Positions 45,601 through 56,490 of a stretch of DNA of 64,000 nucleotides are shown in pieces. Location: positions 366,027,390-366,091,389 of the forward strand of contig OX371223.1 of the NCBI GenBank assembly GCA_947310385.1. The letters are read 5' to 3'. The first letter of the stretch is position 1; each line of letters starts with the position of its first letter. The position numbers and the translations under genes were made by a program. The stretch is from Nephrotoma appendiculata. Its lineage: Eukaryota > Arthropoda > Insecta > Diptera > Tipulidae. The notes below the pieces were generated by a model. It was not told the origin of the DNA, searched no databases, and worked only from the letters and a program-made list of their open reading frames with translations.

Positions 45601-48600
45601 AATTCGTGTTTACTGAGTTTTCTTGTTGAAGCGACGAGCACTGCTGGGCCCGTAAGGTCAAACCGGAACAAGAGCGAGGGCGACGAACGAAATCGCCTGT
45701 CATATTACAAAACACCGAAAAAACAATGTTGCGAACTGATTTTTATGTATATAAGTTGGTAACGCTCCAAGTATGTAGTAGTAGTTTTTAGCACATTTTT
45801 AAAATTTTAAAATATTTATTAGTCAAGTATGCTAACTTTAAGAAGTCATTTTGACATAAATAAAATATGTCGTGGTTACGTCATTTGTAGTAGTTTTATT
45901 ATCGTCATATACGCTGACGCTCTCGTTCTGTTAGCTACCGCGACGCTTGTCGTTGCCGCTCTTGTTCTGTTTCGAGCTTATAGTAGACATGAGTGCATAT
46001 TCTTGAAATCGGTGGATAGTTCCGTCAACCGATGATGATCATTTGCATGCAAACTCTTTATATTATTTGAATTTTTCGCCGACTACTTTAATCGTTTTTT
46101 TAAATTTGCTTGCAAGTCTTAAATTATTTATTTCACTACTAAACAGAAATCGGTGGAAATTCCGCCAAATAATGGAAAACTTGCAAGCAAATTTGAAAAA
46201 ACGATGAAAGTAGCCGGCGAAAAATTCAAATAATATAAAGAATTTTAATGCAAATTATCATCCGTTGATGGAAATATCCACCGTATTTCAAGAATATGCA
46301 CCATGGAACGCTAGGCTAAAAGTTTGTATATGGCGAAAACATTTCAAGACGAACAGCGAGCCATTTTAATTTATTTGATTTGTCAGTACTAAAATAACAA
46401 ATGCTGTGTTACTTATTTAAATCTGTTGATCGCGGATACTTTGAAATCTGAAATGAGATTGATCTAGTCGATCTAAAATAAGTAACAGATTTCAGATTAG
46501 TTAGATCAAATAAGGTTTACTGTCATCTGGCATCGAAATTATCAAATTATGTCCTTCAATTATTTCCACACGGTGATTATAAAGCAATCTCATTTATTGT
46601 AATAATATGACCGACCTCAAGAAACAGCGTGTTTCCGCCTTATTGCAAGGAGCAGCAATGATAATGTTTTACGATTCAGAGTTACGCGATTTTATTAGCA
46701 GTTTGAGTTCTACGTGAAGTTATTTCAAAAATCGATCTAATCAATCTGTAAAAAATAAGAAACAGCAAAAAATTGATCAGAATGATCTGAACGGAAATAA
46801 GAAACAGCGTTTTAGTACTCAGATCAATTAGATCGATTAAAGCAGAAATAAGTAACAAAACAAAAGTTTACACATGTCTTTGGGGAAAAGCAAAGTACTG
46901 GAAAATAAAATATGCAATCGATTTCCAACAGAAAAGCGTGTGCGTAATTAATCTAAATAATAAAAGCAAAAACATTTAATGCGTAATAGCTTCAGTTGGC
47001 CTTTCCGCAGAGGCTTTTCAACCATTTAACATGGACTCTCCACCTGTTATTGCCTGCTCTGCCACCTGTTATTGTAATACATGCTATGTCGGCAGAACCA
47101 GCTGGCATGTATATAGCATGCAAATTTTGACGTTTCTTCTATTTCAGTATGACGTCTATTAAATTTTTTAATCGCTTTCATACAAAAAATGATGACAAAA
47201 TACGACAAAAGAATAATTTCTTAGCGTCAAATTCTAAGCAGGTGGAGAAAGTGTAAAGAGTTGTGTAAAATTTTAAAACAAAATGTATTTATTTCTAGTA
47301 TTGTTTAAAAATATATGAAATTATTTGAAGCTCCAAATGAACCAAATGCAGACATTTGTGAAAGGTCATTGAAATTTGACAATTTTTTGTCGGATAAATT
47401 TGATCGAGCTGGCAGGCATGTATAGCAAACACAGACTAAGTCAGATTTTAACTTTGAATTCGACCAGCGAAACTTTAGCGAAATAGCCTTTTATAAATAT
47501 TTTATAATTTAATATTATTATCCGCCTACTACAATTTTTGGAGGTATAGTAAATATCTAATGAATCCCTAGAGCTAATTTATCATATTAATTAATTTTCA
47601 AGGTTTAAATAATTTAAAATTTGTTACTCAAAAGTATTTAGTTTTGGTTGTTGAGTTGCTGTTCTTTGATCTAATTCAATTATTTGTTAACCAGCACTAA
47701 GTTTTTATATATGTAACTCAAACCAATAAATGTCTGGGCCCTATATCAAGACTATAGCCTCATATTTTTTGAATACATGATTTCTAAATAATTTATTATT
47801 TCATATACATTCCAGAACAAAACGGAAACAAAAAAGACCTCTAATCTTGGACACATTTATTTTTAATTGATTTTCCATCCAGGGGCAGTAAAAAAACTCT
47901 AACTTTTTGAACAAATTTTTTAGTTAAAATATTCAAAAATTTAACTTTTGCGAAATAAAAAACAAGTGTTTAATAAAATGTGTTTATTAAGTGTAAGTGT
48001 GTTTCGCCAAGTGCCTACGGCAAATAGTGTAAAAAGTATACTATAACGAAAGAATTTGGTCAATTGGTAATATTTATGAAAAAAATTATTTCTAGTAAAC
48101 ATCGTTTTTGGCAAGTTAATACCAATTGACTGAGTCATTATTTTTCGTTACTACTTTTCTACTTTATTGTAGCAAACAATTTTTATTTGCAAGCCAAATA
48201 TTTTTTGGAACACCTTTAACATTTACACAATAGCCAAATTAATAATTTTGCATTATCTAATATTAATTACTGCGACATATGGGCTGCGTAAGAGTAAGAA
48301 TGATAAAAACGGGACAAAAATTCGTATTGCGATTTTCAAATTTATATTAAGCTACGTAAAACAACCAATTTTATATTTTCAAAATTATTAATATCCACTT
48401 AACACTTAATCCGAATAAGAAGTAAGATAACAGTCGCTTAAAAAATCTTTATCATATAAGTTTATTGTCACGACCACATACAATCTCCTTGAACAGCGAT
48501 GAATGCAATTAGCAACCTTACAATTATCCACCATTTACACTTTAATTTCCTGCTATTGTACACAAAACTTTGACCTCTTCAAAATTACAGTAATTCACAG

Positions 48601-48769
48601 TAATAATTTATGTACACACATTCATAAAAACTTAATAAATCAAGATCAAGGTACGCACAAAACAAATTTACCAAATCACTTTATCTTACGAAAGAAAAAA
48701 AAAGTACTTACGAAATTTAGCACAATTAATAACCGAAATTAAAACAGAAATAACTATTAATAATTTCAT
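39657..48769 (-). CDS. Takeout/JHBP-family secreted protein, gene B (three exons)
   Basis: A paralogue of gene A, predicted to be a secreted carrier of small hydrophobic ligands. Exons on the minus strand: 48769-48712, 40411-39928, 39852-39657. Introns are 8300 and 75 bp, with GTAAGT donors and TAG acceptors. The product is 245 aa. Signal peptide MKLLIVISVLISVINCA. The N-terminal disulfide pair is Cys26 and Cys33 (SDIPRCNAGDTKC). Then IDPLHIDKMDI, GFDRDPTTSKYELIIEVP, GDYEVNGRVLVLPIVGNGKSN, YLDNLFNGDKALSDT and FLNENWETLYEELQP follow. Intron 1 splits the same codon (Pro, phase 1) as in gene A. The second intron falls at codon 181 (Arg, phase 2), whereas gene A is uninterrupted there (Arg183) and has its own second intron about 80 codons earlier. 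All frames are open and spliced phases agree, so the gene looks functional. Confidence 0.93.
40880..41500 (-). mobile_element. Ty3/gypsy RT relic in intron 1 of gene B
   Basis: The complement reads RPIAVPP near 41430, then TSEHDKHVTLKNELDKILND and IIEECKSPWTAL (gypsy RT entry block). A stop-rich gap follows, then FGLKNSRAIFQRLMGRLKIG (PFGLKNAPATFQRLMD of Ty3/gypsy RT) at about 41220-41160. The region with the catalytic YxDD should follow and is not recognisable. Confidence 0.68.
41844..42218. mobile_element. Foldback element, ~170 bp arms, 375 bp
   Basis: CTTTTTCGGACAAAATATCA at 41844 is matched by its complement ending GAAAAAG at 42218. Nearly the whole of both arms pairs (for example AAAGAGGCCATTTATTAACA and GTTTAACCCCAGGGCACTTG with their complements). 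A ~45 bp unpaired centre contains ACAAACCCTTACAAAAATGAG. Arm identity is very high, so the insertion is recent or was gene-converted. CTTCAGAATTGAC lies just outside on the left (41832) and again about 50 bp past the right end (42271). Confidence 0.8.
43083..43345. repeat. Dispersed repeat, short copy (CCTGCCTGCC...CACATTTGTGTGG family)
   Basis: Begins TCCTGCCTGCCCACAAAATTGTG and shares ATGTCAAAAATTTATTTTT, TACACATTTGTGCATT and a terminal TCACACATTTGTGTGGGTTG with the longer copy at 55660-56490. The centre differs, so this looks like an internally deleted copy. Confidence 0.6.
43789..45720 (+). pseudogene. hAT-superfamily transposase relic (DUF4371/ZMYM-like)
   Basis: Begins near ATGAAACGTCACTTTCC (43789). 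A long open part at 44191-44568 contains KKIKYGKTKATEIVNKII, then FSFMIDETTDVSTIKCLVVV and FFDIKKNCISGCFLGFLEL (first catalytic Asp in DETTD). Next come VALAVDNASVMTGHLNGVAS (44580) and NIFNHIAHSLKEF. LQNTDLHLASSSMNFGIHFG (45010-45222) is the downstream region. The hAT dimerisation C-terminus is poorly kept (to about 45720). Many stops. It lies antisense to gene B in its intron 1. Terminal repeats were not found. Confidence 0.78.
45993..46301. mobile_element. Foldback element, ~130 bp arms, 309 bp
   Basis: GTGCATATTCTTGAAATCGG at 45993 pairs with the complement ending GAATATGCAC at 46301. Arms continue through TTATATTATTTGAATTTTTC and AAATTTGCTTGCAAG. CATG occurs on both flanks but is too short to call a duplication. 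AGAAATCGGTGGAAATTCCG in the centre repeats the motif GAAATCGGTGGATAGTTCCG of the left arm. Confidence 0.72.
46410..46862. mobile_element. Possible MITE with TGTTACTTATTT ends
   Basis: TGTTACTTATTTAAATCTG (left) and the complement TGTTACTTATTTCTGCTTTA (right, from 46857). Repeated AATAAG(T/A)AACAG and (T)GATCTAATTGATCT-type segments occur inside in both orientations. The limits are approximate. Confidence 0.45.
46863..48700. other. Gene B intron 1, no further element recognised
   Basis: AT-rich. TCCACCTGTTATTGCCTGCTC and GCCACCTGTTATTGTAA at 47038-47074 form a short direct repeat. No coding motif. Confidence 0.4.
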
Positions 48770-48842
48770 TATGACTTTAAACTTTATTTTATACGACACT
48801 ACTATAATACGCCTTCACTACTCAATGGTTGAGAAACAAGTA

Positions 48843-48875
48843 CTTAACAGTGAAATTGAAACAATTTCTTATATA
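48843..48875 (-). promoter_or_regulatory. Core promoter of gene B: TATA box and Inr-like site
   Basis: TATATAAG on the minus strand at 48875-48868, then TTTCACTG, with the A of an arthropod TCA(C/G)T-like initiator at about 48851. This gives a 5' UTR of about 80 nt before the ATG at 48769. A second TATAAAAT at 48794-48787 is too close to the ATG to serve unless the UTR is absent. Confidence 0.4.
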
Positions 48876-49226
48876 CTGATTTTCTTCGATAATATAAAAC
48901 TGCTCAAGGCTGGCTAGATTATGAGTATACGTATATAGTATAGCTATAGTGTCGCGATATAATCGTTGCTAGTTTTGTTGTTATCAAAGCGTATTTAAGA
49001 TACGTCAAACGTAGGGTTAACAGATAACCAAAATAAAATTTACACTGTAATACAGAGGCCGTTCACCTCTGTCGAGATGGACATGGCAATGTTGTTGCGA
49101 ATATTATGTATGAAAATTTGTAATTTTCTGGTATTTTCTACTTTCTAGGGTTGACATAAACATAAAATTTAACCCGAGTTAACCTTGATCAGCGTTGTGC
49201 CGTATTGTTTACATGGTATATAACCA

Positions 49227-49425
49227 ATACTCAATATCGTAGAGTTTATCGGAAAATTCCACTATATGTGGAAATGTTACATTTAGCTTGACACAATCAA
49301 ATGCATTTGAGCAGTTTCATTTAACATAAATTCTGGATATGGTAAATTCTGTCGGAAAATTTCACTATGTGGAAAAGTCAACCTTAGGTTAAAACAATCA
49401 AATGAGTCAAGAGCTATTTCCAAAA
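49227..49425. repeat. Direct duplication, about 110 bp units
   Basis: AGAGTTTATCGGAAAATTCCACTATATGTGG...ACAATCAAATG (49237 on) recurs as AAATTCTGTCGGAAAATTTCACTATGTGG...ACAATCAAATG (49340 on). Confidence 0.55.
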
Positions 49426-49451
49426 AAAATGAAAAACGGTATTATTTTTTA

Positions 49452-49760
49452 TTATTTTTCGTTCTCGCAGATCAAATCGATTCTATTGGTTTGAATAGTT
49501 TTAGTTAAAATAAATTCTGGGTACCGTAGAGCAGCGTTTCTCAAAATGCATTCGATGATTTCAGTGCGCGCTCCTCTTTGAACAACTGGTGGCTGACAAA
49601 AATCACCGCCAAGGACCAAAACTTTACCTTCGAAGATAATTTCATTTCCCATCATCTCTCGCAAGCGCTTATCAATGCAGCGGACACCATTTTTATTAAG
49701 CATGTAACGATATGACTGTACTTACCGTCACACGATTTGTTTATGTGTCATACAGCATAC
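49452..49760 (-). mobile_element. Helitron PIF1 helicase fragment
   Basis: Minus-strand open frame: MLNKNGVRCIDKRLREMMG, then GKVLVLGGDFCQPPVVQRG and TEIIECILRNAALRY. This is helicase motif III (GGDFxQxxPVV) of Helitron PIF1 domains. It lies downstream of the larger Helitron relic at 50.7-53.9 kb but repeats a part that relic also has, so it is a separate copy. Confidence 0.72.
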
Positions 49761-50166
49761 CATATCGTACGCTATAAATCGCATGAAAAGGTTGGGTTGA
49801 GATGTACCCTCCTAATAAACATTTTTTTTAAAGTAGTTCTATTTTCCTCTGTACACAACATTTGTAATTATAATTGATGTGTATTATGGTATTTTACCTT
49901 TATATGCATCCATATTATAATTTAGCTTTGATACAAGATTGAGTTTTCTCGTTACTTATACCTTGATAGTATATGTGTCTTTTTTTTAGTCTAAATATAT
50001 TTTGGGCTTTTTATTTCAGTCGATTGGAAAAGTCTAGCTCAATCAGTTCAGTAAATAAAATAAAAAAACACAAAAAATTTGCCGGGCTTTAACAAAAAAA
50101 CAAATGTATGTTAGTGCAAGTGCGTTCAAGTTTTTTCTTTTCTTAGTGCGATTATTATAAGTACCA

Positions 50167-50481
50167 GTGGCCCTATTCTGTCTTTCCCTGGGAATAGGGA
50201 ATTGGGAAAAATATTTTCATAGTATTTTTGTCTAAATTGTATTTTTCTGGCCTACTAGGGAAACATGTTTGGTGCTAATATTTTCGAAACAAAGTTAAAT
50301 GGGAAAATATGTTTCCCTATAAAAATTTTGTGGGACAAAAGTTTCCCAATTCACTTGGTTTTGAAAATTTTTGCACCAAACTTATTTTTTCAGTAGGCCA
50401 GAAAAGTACAATTTAGACAAAAATTCTATGAAAATATTTTTCCCAATTCCCTATTCCCAGAGAAAGCCAGAATAGGGCCAC
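50167..50481. mobile_element. Foldback/MITE, 315 bp, GTGGCCCTATTCTG ends
   Basis: GTGGCCCTATTCTGTCTTTC at 50167 pairs with the complement of the right end at 50481 (GTGGCCCTATTCTGGCTTTC). Arms of about 140 bp include GGGAATAGGGAATTGGGAAA and TTTGTCTAAATTGTA. The centre contains the repeats TTTCCC(A/T)AT. No duplication was identified at the flanks. Confidence 0.75.
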
Positions 50482-50740
50482 AGGGGATCGAGCTTGCTCG
50501 GTGAAAAGATGGTTTTTTAATCTCTTTCGCAAACCAACTTTAATTTCATTTTATTTTATTCGGCTGAGACATAAAAATCGATGTTGCGAAGTAACCGACG
50601 TCGCTGTCACTATCAAAACTTAATAGAAGTTTCATCAAAAGCGTTCAATGCATTTTTCCACACATCATTATACGTGCGACGTTCATTTTCAGGTAGTAGC
50701 ACAACATTCAAGCTATTTTATCGAATAACATGGAAAAATG

Positions 50741-53700
50741 CTACGTACAACATACCGTGATTAAAGACAACGCTGGTCGAAGCGGAAAATGATGTCGTTG
50801 TATTGTACATCCAAGTTGAACTTTATTGGTGTCAGGAATGTGTACCTCTTGTCCAGCTTTTTCGGTAACAATCAGGCATGTTCCATTACACATACCCTCC
50901 GAAATATCCAAATTAAGCATTAGCATAATTATCGTATTTTTCTTTAGTTTTAATTCATGGGGTGGCAAATCAGCAATTTCAATCGAATTAAGAAATTCTG
51001 GCGTGAATTCAATACCTTCTTTCAGTTTATCCTTCACAAAATCATGACTTTTATACGATTTGTATTCTCGTGGGAGACGATCTAACGATTTCAGCATTAA
51101 TATTACTGACTTCTTTGTTCAGCGGCACCGAGAATAACACGTTCCTTCATTCCATCGTAATTTTGATTTGCAAGGCAATTTTCAAATACTTCTTCGATTA
51201 AATTACCACCGGAATTTATATCCTCAGGTAATTCGATTTCAATTGAAATCATTTTTTATAGAAGGTTTTCATTTCCCAGTTTCAGGATATACTTTGCGAA
51301 TGCTTCCTGTTCAGGATCGACACGCATATTTTTTTTAACGAAATGTTTTTGAAATGCTTCCAGAGATGACTTTTTTGATCGACAAATCGAGTGTTTCACT
51401 ATGGTTGCTTCGAAGTTGAACAGGTAAGCATTGACGGAAATCACCTCCAGCGACTAAGATTTCCTCTCCAAATGGCAAGTTTTGATTTGCAAAAGTCCGC
51501 AACAACTGATCCATATTTTGTAAACCATACTTTGGTAACATTGGTGCCTCATCCATAAAGAAAACATCAACTTGAGCGAGTTCTGTAGCTTTGACTGAAC
51601 CAGGTTTAATGCTGGAAATTGAATCTGATGAAAGCGGAACTTTCAGACCAAATGTCTTGTGTGATGTTTGTCCAACAGACAATAGAGTTGATGCAGAGGT
51701 CTTATACAAGATCTAATACACGAAGCTTTTACCGGTACCGCTTGGTCCATCTATGAAAAAACATAGTTAGAGTCATTGAAAAAACGAAAGAAACGAAAAT
51801 TTCGACCTTCTGTTGGTGTCGTATTTAACTTGAATTCAATAATACGATCAGCATGTTTGATTGCAGGATCCTCAGATTTATTATTTCGTCGTGCTTGCAG
51901 AATAAAATCTTCAGCCAACTGTAGTGCTGTATGATAACTGCATGTTCAGATAAAATACGCGCTGCTTCCGCTTCTTTAATGTCTGGTCAATCGGGATTAC
52001 AAGTTATGCTGATGAAGAAATCTGACTATCCAAGATGACGAGCAATGGCCATTGCATCTTCGAAATGTTTAGTATAGTAACGCGCTGATCCGGTGAATCA
52101 TGATGGTATTATTATGTTTTCACTAACAACTACATTCTGTTTCGCAGGTAAGTCGGGTAACACGTGCGTACTGATCGGCTAAAATAGTTTTTTGATTCAA
52201 TTTAATCCATTGGATGCGATCACGTTCAACTCAAATGAAAGTATCGACGAGATATTGTTGAAAAAAGTGTCCACCAAAATGGAAAACGTTGAAAACTGTT
52301 TGACGCAGGTCGGGTGTCAAATTAGTTTGCAAAGAAAGGTTTTAGCCGCGTTCAGGTCGAAAAGCTGTATGCTATTGTGCTAGTTCAAGTTGTGTTAGAT
52401 ACACATTTTATTTGACGAGAAACTTTGATCGGCGTTAAGCGTAAGATCAACGCATACTTCATTACATGCAGGAGGGTTGAACCGTCTATAATCCACACCA
52501 TCTGGCACTGTAAAAATGAGGTGCACATTTTGAGGTTGTAGTCCCAGTGCAGCAGCACTTTGATTTATATTATCCTCCACTTCTCGCATCCTCATGTAAC
52601 TTTGGGCATAACTGTTTTGTTCTCAAATTTTTTTCCTCCAACAGATCCATTAATTCACGACTGATTAATCGTAATATTTTTAGCGTCCAAGCAGCTGGAC
52701 AAGTTTATCACAAAATGAATATGGCGGTGCATCGGCACAAACCACTCAAGTGATTTCAAATCACCTTCATATGGCCAAATGTAGTTTTTAGACTCCGATG
52801 ATGCTGTTGACGAACGCCTTGCGAATCCTCTAAAGTATGGAATCAGTCGTGAATTAATGGATTCGTTGGAGAAAAAATTGCGAGAACAAAACAGTTATGC
52901 CCAAAGTTACATGAGGATGCGAGAAGTGGAGGCTGATATAAATCAACGTGCTGCTGCACTGGGACTACAACCTCAAAATGTGCACCTCATTTTTACAGTG
53001 CCAGATGGTGTGGATTATAGATGGTTCAACCCTCCTGCATGCGTAATAAAGTATGCGTTGATCTTACGCTTAACGCCGATCAAAGTTTCCCATCAAATGA
53101 AATGGTTGTAAAACAACGTTTGATGGTTCGATCATCGCTTACGTTGAATGAAGCTAAAGCGAAACATCAGTTTAAGTTTCAGATTCGTTTGTGGAACTGA
53201 TTATCGAGCGGGTGATGTCGTAAAAAATGGCAAATCAATTCATTTGGAAACTGTGGAGTGGCAACACAATTCGACCATTCAAGCAGCAATCTCCAAATGA
53301 AACACCTTTATTTGCTACTTTTTCTTCGGCCAAATGGAGGGCTCCGCAGTTAATACATACAACGTTGAAAGGTCCCGATGATTTGTAATTAATGCTGGCG
53401 TAGTTTTTGGCATCTCTGTAGGTTCGTACGTGTCTCTGTGCCATAGCTCGTTGTCGTCGAACGCAATGTTCGACGGCGTTGCTCTTCTAATCGCAGATTT
53501 CGTTGTGCATCAATTTCGTTTGCGATTCGTGGTGATGTTTGCTGTCGCATGTCTTCTATAACCGCTGGTTTCGTTGTGTATCATTTTTGTTTGCGATTCG
53601 CTTTGAAGATCGGTTTTAGCCTTGTTCCAAGCGATGATTACGTTCTTCGTCATTTTCGTTTGTGATACGATGCGCATTTATTCGTTGCATTTGATCAACT

Positions 53701-53960
53701 TGTTCTTGGGATTGAGATTCATTAAGTATCGTAATTACCTCAAGCATTTTTTTCCAAGCCTTTTGCTTTAGCTGTTCGGATTGGTCTTGCCGCGTTGGAT
53801 GGTTCAAGTTGTTGGACAAATATTGCTTCGATTCGATTTTGTACATTGAGATTGAATTCGATAGCATTCGTAACATTTGATTGTCAGGTTGTTGTTCTTC
53901 CAACGAAGTATCATTTTGAACAATTGGGAATTTGTTGTTTGGGTTGTCCCCTAGGCATAT
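50741..53960 (-). mobile_element. Helitron relic with Rep-like and PIF1 helicase domains
   Basis: Read on the minus strand. N-terminal helical region 53903-53616. Zinc-finger region 53444-53235 with CINCGALHLAEEK and FGDCCLNGRIVLP. Helitron N domain 52595-52395. Rep domain at about 52130-51980 with FTGSARYYTKHFEDAMAIARHLG and FFISITCNPD. PIF1 helicase from about 51760 with Walker A DGPSGTGKSFVY, VFFMDEAPMLPK (motif II) and VAGGDFRQCLPV. The C-terminal block 51097-50741 has TPEFLNSIEIADLPPHELKLK, NLDISEGMCNGT and HHFPLRPALSLIT. The order is right for a Helitron, but frameshifts and an internal inverted segment (52.4-53.1 kb) show it is dead. TC...CTRR ends were not located. Confidence 0.82.
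52412..53104. repeat. ~250 bp inverted duplication inside the Helitron relic
   Basis: 52412-52668 (minus sense) and 52836-53104 (plus sense) encode the same Helitron segment, MRMREVE(D/A)(N/D)INQ then AAALGLQPQNVHLIFTVPDG and FNPPAC. They are near identical and face each other across about 170 bp. Confidence 0.8.
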
Positions 53961-54959
53961 TTCGAATTTAGTTTTTACCTTGATGAAAAATCAAAATATA
54001 AATAATACTTTTTAATTTTACAAATTTCTGAATTTACTTCGTTCAGGCAAAATTTCCGATGAAAAACTAAATTTAGAGCAAGAAATATTTAGTTTTCGTG
54101 TTTTTTTATAATAAAACTTTTATTTTAATATGACAGCCCTTGATTTTCATATATGATTGGAACTTTTGGCGAGGACAGTTTCGTACTACGTTCTGGGCGA
54201 CCAAGCGGTAATTGAATTTTCAGTGTTTTGATGCCACATGGTTTTGTTTTCGTTGTGTGTCGGACGAAAGGAAGCTCTCGTGCCGTTTGAACAGTACATT
54301 GTGTTGAGCAGGCGGAATACGCGTTTTTTTTTGTTCGATTCAACATTCCGTTATTTGGTAATATTACTTACTCATTAATTATTATAAATTATATTTTTAC
54401 GGCACAAGTAGGTCATCTTTGAGTAGATTTTTTTTCGGGTCTACCAAGATCAAGTAGTGGTTATAATTAGTTTGTAGCGTTAGGTATTTTCTAAGTTGTT
54501 TTGCTGCCAGTTTATTTTTTTTTCTCTGATCTTATTTTATAATTAATATTTAGTAATTGATGATTTGAATCAATTCTTGAATATTTTGAATTTATTAGAT
54601 TTATAAAGAAGCAATCAATTTCTGTAAATTATTTAATTTTTTTTTTGTTCAAAAATTTAAAGTTAGTTTCGGTATGCTCACCAATGAAAGTTTGAAAGTT
54701 AATTTCGAATAAACGGTAGAAATTGTTCGCGAAAAATAATTGTGTTGAGACATAGAGATTCACATCACAACTATTTCGTAAGTTATTGGTAATCGTATGG
54801 TATCATACGTAAGGGTATTATTATTTTTTTTTTGTTCTCCCCTTCTTTTGTGTATGAGGGTTATTCAAGATCCTATATATAAATATATACTGTCCACCCA
54901 ACGACCAAGCTAAGCCGTACTACAGATCCGTCTACAGTCTCTGATAGGTAGGACATGAT
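53961..54959. other. AT-rich stretch between Helitron fragments
   Basis: A 73-codon minus-strand frame (54346-54125) has no recognised motif. Otherwise nothing seen. Confidence 0.4.
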
Positions 54960-55300
54960 GACATCTTAACTGGTTACATGCATTGTAATTTCATCGATAA
55001 CAATAAGAGCAGCCTCACTCAAAATTGCAGCTTCTGGTGATGTCATTCGCATTGATAAGATTGGATTATCAAGAAGTGGCACTGGAAGTTTAAATCCACT
55101 ATGAATCGTGCGTCCGGTTGTTGCAAATGACAGCACAATTTTTCCTTCGCCTCGAAAGTTTGTGCGTAATTATTTTCAACTGCAATCATAATTTTGATGT
55201 ATGCCGCAAGCTGGGCTTCATTCAGCTTTTCAATTTGTTCGACTGCCAATCCAACAGCCAAACCAACTGAACCGCATGACATTCCGCGCTATTTCAGAAC
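54960..55300 (-). mobile_element. Third Helitron helicase fragment
   Basis: The complement reads, in two frames, LNEAQLAAYIKIMIAVENN / AQTFEAKEKL (55230-55140), then SFATTGRTIHSGFKLPVPLL and SPEAAILSEAALIVIDEITM (55135-54975). This is the region between Walker A and motif II (here IDEITM) of Helitron PIF1 helicases. Confidence 0.72.
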
Positions 55301-55659
55301 AAAATTGATATCATGAAAAGTCGAGTGTTCGATATAGATTCACTGTATCATCGCATGCAGTCGACTATAAAATCTGCTAGATGATCCTGCCATAATTTGA
55401 GGGGTGATATTTTAGAATTTTAACTTTTGATATCAATTTAAAAACACGTCTTGCCAAATTCAGATATTGTGAGATATTAATGAGAATTTTCTACTTCGAA
55501 AATAACACATACTCTTTCGATTTTACGATTTCGTTGTTGTTGAATTTTGTGTATTTCACACGGACGAATTTGTTTGGTCATCCTGTGCGTTCTCGAGTGA
55601 GTCAGTAAGTGACATAGACGTTTATAATATATATTAATCATCATTGTATATCATTTTTC

Positions 55660-56490
55660 CTGCCTGCCTACACAATTGTGTGGGTAGGCAAATTAATCAT
55701 GTCAAAAATTTATTTTTGTATGTGTTTTGAACCAACTTACACATTTGCGCATTCCTCTCTAACTTGCCTATATAAAATTAGCTATTTCATCTGTTATATA
55801 AAAATGGTAATATAAAATGGTTATATAAAAAATACATATGGCTTACTCATATTTCAAAATAAGAACCCGCCAAACCAGTTGTTGGTTTTGTATGATGTGA
55901 CGATTTATTTTTGCGCTGTAAAATTATAAATTATAAATTTTTAAAATTATTAATTAAAATACATTAAAATAATAAAAATATTATCAAATAGTTAGTGGTT
56001 TATGTAGTGGTGTATTGTTTGATAATAAAAATTACAGACTTTTATGTAAAATGAAGTGTATTGTGAAAAATGCCAAAATACACCTAAGAAAATACAGAAA
56101 GGAATATCTTACCATGTAAATGTTTATATAAAATAAAATCTAAATTATGTTAAGAAGCTAGTGGTAAATTTATCCTTAATTTAAGTTATAAATCAGAGAC
56201 AATTAATAAAACAATTTTGGTTGTTGGTGTGGGGTTCCTATATTGTGTTTGTTTTTGTAACCCCTTTGATTTAGATGCTTTCTCTTTTACCTTCCGAATT
56301 TGTGACACTTGACAGTTGCTTACACTCATTCTGTACTTTTAAATTCTTTGAAAAAACACTAAACTATACACAAAGGTGTGTTGATTGTACTTCAAATCAA
56401 GCAACATTTTTATCACAAACGCCATTACATACTTTTTTTTTACTCACACATTTGTGTGGTTAGGACTTAAATAGAGCCAAATTTTTTTTA
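55660..56490. repeat. Dispersed repeat, long copy (CCTGCCTGCC...CACATTTGTGTGG family)
   Basis: TTCCTGCCTGCCTACACAATTGTG at the left and CTCACACATTTGTGTGGTTAGGAC at the right match the ends of the 43083-43345 copy. CACAATTGTGTG and CACATTTGTGTG are small palindromes. The ~700 bp interior is AT-rich and has no coding motif. Confidence 0.55.
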
